Assembly: GCA_013696265.1 (NCBI GenBank)
Contig: JACCYX010000418.1
Span: 1-10,464 of the forward strand
Origin: Chloroflexia bacterium
Lineage (GTDB): Bacteria > Chloroflexota > Chloroflexia > Thermomicrobiales > UBA6265
Length of the DNA stretch: 10,464 nucleotides
Reading direction: 5' to 3'
Position numbers and translations under genes: made by a program
Notes under the pieces: model-generated
Told to the model about the DNA's origin: nothing
The model's database searches: none
Seen by the model: only the letters and a program-made list of their open reading frames with translations
Shown: positions 7,721-10,464 of the stretch, in pieces
How positions within the stretch are numbered: the stretch's first letter is position 1
How the letters are laid out: each line of letters starts with the position of its first letter

Positions 7721-7883
7721 GCCGTACCACGCGACAGTACGCGGCTCGCGTATGCCCTCCCGCGAGGTTTCGGTGCCGCCGATGAGCCGGTTTCGCGCCC
7801 GGTTTGCCGCCACCCCAAAACGGGGTCCAGCGTGGCATTGCGGGAGGGCATACGCGGGCAAGAACGGGGTGGCGACGCTGTCC

Positions 7884-7934
7884 TTCACGGCCCGCTAGCC
7901 CTCCCCTACACGATCCGAGCAAACGCCAATCGTC
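7884..7934 (-). repeat. Right 51-bp inverted-repeat arm of the palindromic element
   Basis: This is the inverse of 7670-7720 with a single substitution. The near identity over 51 bases in non-coding DNA argues for a recent origin, for gene conversion between the arms, or for selection on pairing. Confidence 0.85.
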
Positions 7935-7972
7935 AAATCCCGCTACCAAGCGTCCTGCTCGTGAATGGTGCG

Positions 7973-7991
7973 CGCCGCCGAACCGGCGGCG
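7973..7991. other. Perfect GC hairpin downstream of the palindromic element
   Basis: An 8-base stem, CGCCGCCG pairing with CGGCGGCG, closes a 3-base loop (AAC). Only three Ts follow a few bases later, so it is a poor fit to a classical rho-independent terminator. It may still act as a transcription-attenuating structure between the acyltransferase and the ABC gene, or be a chance product of high GC. Confidence 0.35.
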
Positions 7992-8040
7992 AACCCCTTT
8001 GGGCTGACCAGGTGTCCAGTTGTGCGGGCGCCGGGGAAGG

Positions 8041-8060
8041 ACCAGAATGAAGGCTCTGGT
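8041..8060. promoter_or_regulatory. Small inverted repeat upstream of the ABC exporter, possible operator
   Basis: ACCAGA (8041-8046) and TCTGGT (8055-8060) are perfect inverted 6-base arms 8 bases apart, ending about 77 bases before the exporter start. CTGACCAG also occurs twice nearby, at 8004-8011 and 8087-8094. This could be a regulator site or a leader hairpin; the evidence is symmetry and position only. Confidence 0.25.
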
Positions 8061-8137
8061 GGCCGCCGGTCGAGCCCGTAACCCGCCTGACCAGTTTCCC
8101 CCCAACCTTCCCGATCGCCTGGAGAGACGTACCTATC

Positions 8138-10015
8138 ATGGAATCAACCGCCTGGAGTTCGCTGCATAGGGTGATGTACGCCCGGGATGAGCAACGTCCG
8201 TTTTCCAAAGCCACGCTGCGGCGCATCGCCGCCTTCGCCCGGCCACACCGGATCTTGCTGATCCTGTTCCTGCTGCTGAGTGTGGTGATGGCGATCCTGA
8301 CGGTCGCCACGCCGGTCCTCGCCGGCCGCGTGGTCGATGCCATCATCGAGGGCGCCGACCAGAACGTGGTGATCGGGTTGGCGGCGCTCATCGCCGTGAT
8401 CGCGGTCGCCGAGGCCGGCGTTGGGCTGCTCACGCGGTGGCTGTCGGCGAACATCGGGGAGAGCCTGATCCTCGACTTGCGCACCTCCGTCTTCGACCAT
8501 GTGCAGCGCATGCCGATCGCCTTCTTCACGCGCACGCGGACGGGCGCCCTGGTCAGCCGCTTGAACAACGATGTAATCGGCGCCCAACGCGCGTTCAGCG
8601 ACACGCTCTCCGGGGTGGTCAGCAACTTCGTCACCCTCCTGCTCACGCTGGTCGTGATGCTCCAGATGTCCTGGCAGATCACCGTGCTGGCCCTGGTGCT
8701 GCTGCCGGTATTCGTGCTACCCGCGAGGCGAATGGGCACACGGCTGGCCCAACTGCGGCGCGAATCGGCGAACCACAACGCGGAAATGGGCACCCAGATG
8801 ACCGAGCGGTTCTCGGCTCCCGGAGCCACGCTCGTCAAGCTCTACGGGCGTCCTGAAGAGGAATCGGCCGAGTTTGCGGCGCGCGTCCGGCGCGTTCGCG
8901 ACATCGGGGTCCGCATGGTGATGCTCCAGCTGGTGTTCGTCACCGCGCTGACCCTGGTTTCGGCGCTGGCCCTGGCGCTGGTGTATGGACTGGGCGGGTT
9001 CTACGCCCTGCGGGGCCAACTCGACGCCGGCGCGGTCGTCGCCCTCGCCCTGCTGCTCACCCGCCTCTACGCGCCGCTCACCTCCCTGGCCAATGCGCGG
9101 GTCGAAGTGATGGGTGCGCTGGTCAGCTTCGAGCGGGTCTTCGAGGTGCTGGACCTCGAACCGCTGATTACGGAAAAGCCCGACGCCCGGCGCGTCCCCG
9201 ACGGTCCGGTCTCGGTCGAGTTCGATCACGTCCATTTCGCCTACCCATCGGCCGACAGGGTGTCGCTCGCCTCGCTGGAGGAAGTCGCCGATCTCGATAC
9301 CCGGGGTGGAGTCGAGGTGCTGCACGATGTCGCGTTCCGGGTCGAACCGGGCGAAATGGTGGCACTGGTGGGGTCGTCGGGTGCCGGCAAGTCGACCATC
9401 GCCCAGCTCATCCCGCGACTCTACGACGTGGACAGCGGCGGCGTCCGGCTGGCGGACATCGATGTCCGGGACCTGACCGCGGAATCGATTCGCACCACGC
9501 TGGGGATGGTCACCCAGGATGGCCACCTCTTCCACGAGTCGATCCGCGCCAACCTGCTGCTGGCGCGGCCCGGGGCAACCGACGACGAGTTGTGGGAGGT
9601 GCTGCACCGGGCCCGGCTGACCGACGTGATCGCGGGCTTGCCGGACGGCCTTGATACCGTCGTCGGCGAGCGTGGTTACCGGCTCTCCGGCGGCGAGCGC
9701 CAGCGACTGACCATCGCCCGGCTGCTACTGGCGCGGCCGCGGGTGGTGATACTCGACGAGGCCACCGCGCACCTCGATTCGACATCCGAAGCGGCGGTGT
9801 CCGATGCGCTGGCGGAGGTCCTGAGCGGCCGCACCGTGGTCGTGATCGCGCACCGGCTCTCCACGATCCGCGCCGCCGATCTCATTCTGGTGATCGAGGA
9901 CGGGCGGATCGTGGAACGCGGCCGGCACTTGGATCTGCTCGCGGCCGGCGGACGGTACGAAGAACTGTATCAAACGCAGTTCGACACCAAGCCCACAACG
10001 GTGCCGGTCCTGTGA
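8138..10015 (+). CDS. ABC exporter half-transporter (fused membrane and ATPase domains)
   Basis: A 625-residue protein with an ABC exporter type IV layout, acting as a dimer in the cell membrane to drive export with ATP. The membrane domain spans about residues 35-320, with helices near 39-60, 77-100, 157-176, 180-198, 262-285 and 290-312. The ATPase domain has the A-loop Y369, Walker A GSSGAGKST (412-420), Q-loop Q460, signature LSGGERQR (516-523), Walker B VVILDEA with D540 and E541, D-loop AHLDS, and H572 in IAHRLST. All catalytic residues are present. About 23 residues between the A-loop and the next strand (371-393, containing SLASLEEVADLD) form an insertion seen in one exporter subfamily of high-GC bacteria. 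GGAGAG at 8121-8126 lies 11 bases before the ATG. The substrate (lipid, peptide or drug) cannot be told. No partner half-transporter lies next to it, so a homodimer is likely. Confidence 0.93.
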   Translation: MESTAWSSLHRVMYARDEQRPFSKATLRRIAAFARPHRILLILFLLLSVVMAILTVATPVLAGRVVDAIIEGADQNVVIGLAALIAVIAVAEAGVGLLTRWLSANIGESLILDLRTSVFDHVQRMPIAFFTRTRTGALVSRLNNDVIGAQRAFSDTLSGVVSNFVTLLLTLVVMLQMSWQITVLALVLLPVFVLPARRMGTRLAQLRRESANHNAEMGTQMTERFSAPGATLVKLYGRPEEESAEFAARVRRVRDIGVRMVMLQLVFVTALTLVSALALALVYGLGGFYALRGQLDAGAVVALALLLTRLYAPLTSLANARVEVMGALVSFERVFEVLDLEPLITEKPDARRVPDGPVSVEFDHVHFAYPSADRVSLASLEEVADLDTRGGVEVLHDVAFRVEPGEMVALVGSSGAGKSTIAQLIPRLYDVDSGGVRLADIDVRDLTAESIRTTLGMVTQDGHLFHESIRANLLLARPGATDDELWEVLHRARLTDVIAGLPDGLDTVVGERGYRLSGGERQRLTIARLLLARPRVVILDEATAHLDSTSEAAVSDALAEVLSGRTVVVIAHRLSTIRAADLILVIEDGRIVERGRHLDLLAAGGRYEELYQTQFDTKPTTVPVL

Positions 10016-10238
10016 AATTCGGGCGGTCCATCAGGCATGGCGACGGGTGAGCTTCAGCGCGGCTCTCGCGTTCTCCTGACATACTCGATTGGGCGGCGGA
10101 AGCGAGCGATATAAGCCGTCGCGTATACGTCACATGCTCTTGCGGTCATAATGCTGAGGATGCGACAGCCTGGCGGCTGCGTGGGGACTCGAAGGGTCAT
10201 CGGTCATATTCGGCGCCGTCGTGTGAGATGTCGCTGCC

Positions 10239-10464
10239 ATGGACGAGTGCACGCACCAGCAGGCCGGGGGCAATGGATTGTCCGGCGCGCCGGACACCTG
10301 GCCGTTGTCCGCCCTCGACGCGGCTCGCGTCGCCGGCGTCAGCGAGCGCACGATCCGCCGTGCCATCGCTCGCGGCGACCTTCCGGCGACCAAGCACGCG
10401 GGGGTCTACCGGATCGACCGGGACGACCTGGCCCGCTACCGATCCCACTCATGGGAGACTGACC
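10239..10464 (+). CDS. Helix-turn-helix (excisionase/MerR-like) protein, 3' end outside window
   Basis: The frame starts at the ATG 10239, just after an in-frame TGA at 10224, and stays open to the window edge (75 codons seen). Residues 22-67 fit a short excisionase-type winged helix-turn-helix: LSALDAARVAGVSERTIRRA, then ARGDLPATKHAGVYRID with the wing, and RDDLARY. Such domains bind DNA. In Chloroflexota-type genomes they also often head large regulators that continue into an ATPase and further domains, so the full product may be much longer. The Shine-Dalgarno is weak. A TTGGGC and TATAAG pair 15 bases apart at 10089-10115 is a possible promoter. It follows the ABC exporter by 223 bases, in which I see no other gene. 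Confidence 0.65.
   Translation, partial: MDECTHQQAGGNGLSGAPDTWPLSALDAARVAGVSERTIRRAIARGDLPATKHAGVYRIDRDDLARYRSHSWETD

Larger units (their letters stand above)
7670..7934. mobile_element. Palindromic repeat element, MITE-like, with 51-bp terminal inverted repeats
   Basis: The left arm 7670-7720 and right arm 7884-7934 are inverted copies, 51 bases each, differing at one position (7712 against 7892). Inside, a second inverted pair of 17 bases (7747-7763 and 7840-7856, beginning CGCGTATGCCCTCCCGC) is separated from the outer arms by unpaired stretches of 26 and 27 bases. The central 76 bases contain a small ACCCC/GGGGT stem (7812-7826). The whole 265-base unit could fold into one long hairpin. 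No transposase, no convincing coding frame and no clear target-site duplication are present. Short open frames run through it on both strands and end alike because of the symmetry; they are not credible genes. It is best read as a non-autonomous transposable element or dispersed palindromic repeat. A regulatory or structural RNA is an alternative. Confidence 0.7.
7603..8137. other. Gene-free interval between acyltransferase and ABC exporter
   Basis: No credible gene is present in these 535 bases. Their content is the palindromic element (7670-7934), the GC hairpin (7973-7991), the small inverted repeat (8041-8060) and the leader of the ABC exporter. It marks the boundary between the polysaccharide locus and an unrelated transporter and regulator region. 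Confidence 0.7.

Noticed and set aside
7603..7934. CRISPR array
   Set aside because: The repeats are inverted rather than direct and there is no repeat-spacer periodicity.
7973..7991. GC hairpin considered as a rho-independent terminator
   Set aside because: Only three Ts follow, after several other bases, so it was listed only as a hairpin.
7682..8050. Short open frames through the palindromic element on both strands
   Set aside because: They arise from the inverted repeats; two 60-residue frames on opposite strands even end with the same FTAR. No ribosome-binding sites or family resemblance are seen.
8717..9607. Minus-strand open frame opposite the ABC exporter
   Set aside because: The plus strand has a complete set of ABC motifs; the opposite frame is a His/Arg/Gln-rich shadow.
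10130..10464. Minus- and plus-strand short frames near the right edge in other frames
   Set aside because: The frame from 10239 shows a coherent HTH; the others are Arg-rich shadows.

Overview
The window is GC-rich bacterial DNA with tightly packed genes. Gene style, the long high-GC coding frames and the protein families suggest a member of the Chloroflexota (Thermomicrobia/Sphaerobacter-like) or a similar high-GC lineage. No rRNA or other marker gene is present, so this placement is an inference.

Bases 1 to about 7600 form part of a cell-surface polysaccharide locus. On the plus strand is the 3' end of a polysaccharide flippase (2-457). An O-antigen ligase/polymerase-like membrane protein (454-1875) is coupled to it by an ATGA overlap. 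This pair meets, tail to tail with an 11-base overlap, a minus-strand group read in the order 6154 to 1865. That group contains a CelD/BcsL-type GNAT acyltransferase (4907-6154), a Tat-exported right-handed beta-helix protein of the pectate-lyase superfamily type (3510-4850), and a two-domain protein with a degenerate formyltransferase-like N-terminus and a GINT1-type beta-propeller C-terminus (1865-3517). The last two overlap by 8 bases. A second CelD/BcsL-type acyltransferase (6403-7602) is divergent from the first, across about 250 bases of shared upstream DNA. Together these genes could assemble, flip, polymerise or ligate, acyl-decorate and trim one envelope polysaccharide.

Bases 7603 to 8137 have no credible gene. 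They hold a compact palindromic element (7670-7934) with 51-bp terminal inverted repeats that match at 50 of 51 positions, and an inner 17-bp inverted repeat. It looks like a non-autonomous dispersed repeat or MITE and could fold into a long hairpin. A perfect GC-rich hairpin and a small inverted repeat lie between it and the next gene.

Bases 8138 to 10015 encode a complete ABC exporter half-transporter with intact nucleotide-binding motifs. From 10239 to the right edge is the start of an excisionase/MerR-like helix-turn-helix protein that runs out of the window. These last two genes have no visible link to the polysaccharide locus. I saw no CRISPR array, tRNA, rRNA or transposase. The most unusual structure is the palindromic element; the genes themselves fall into recognisable families.
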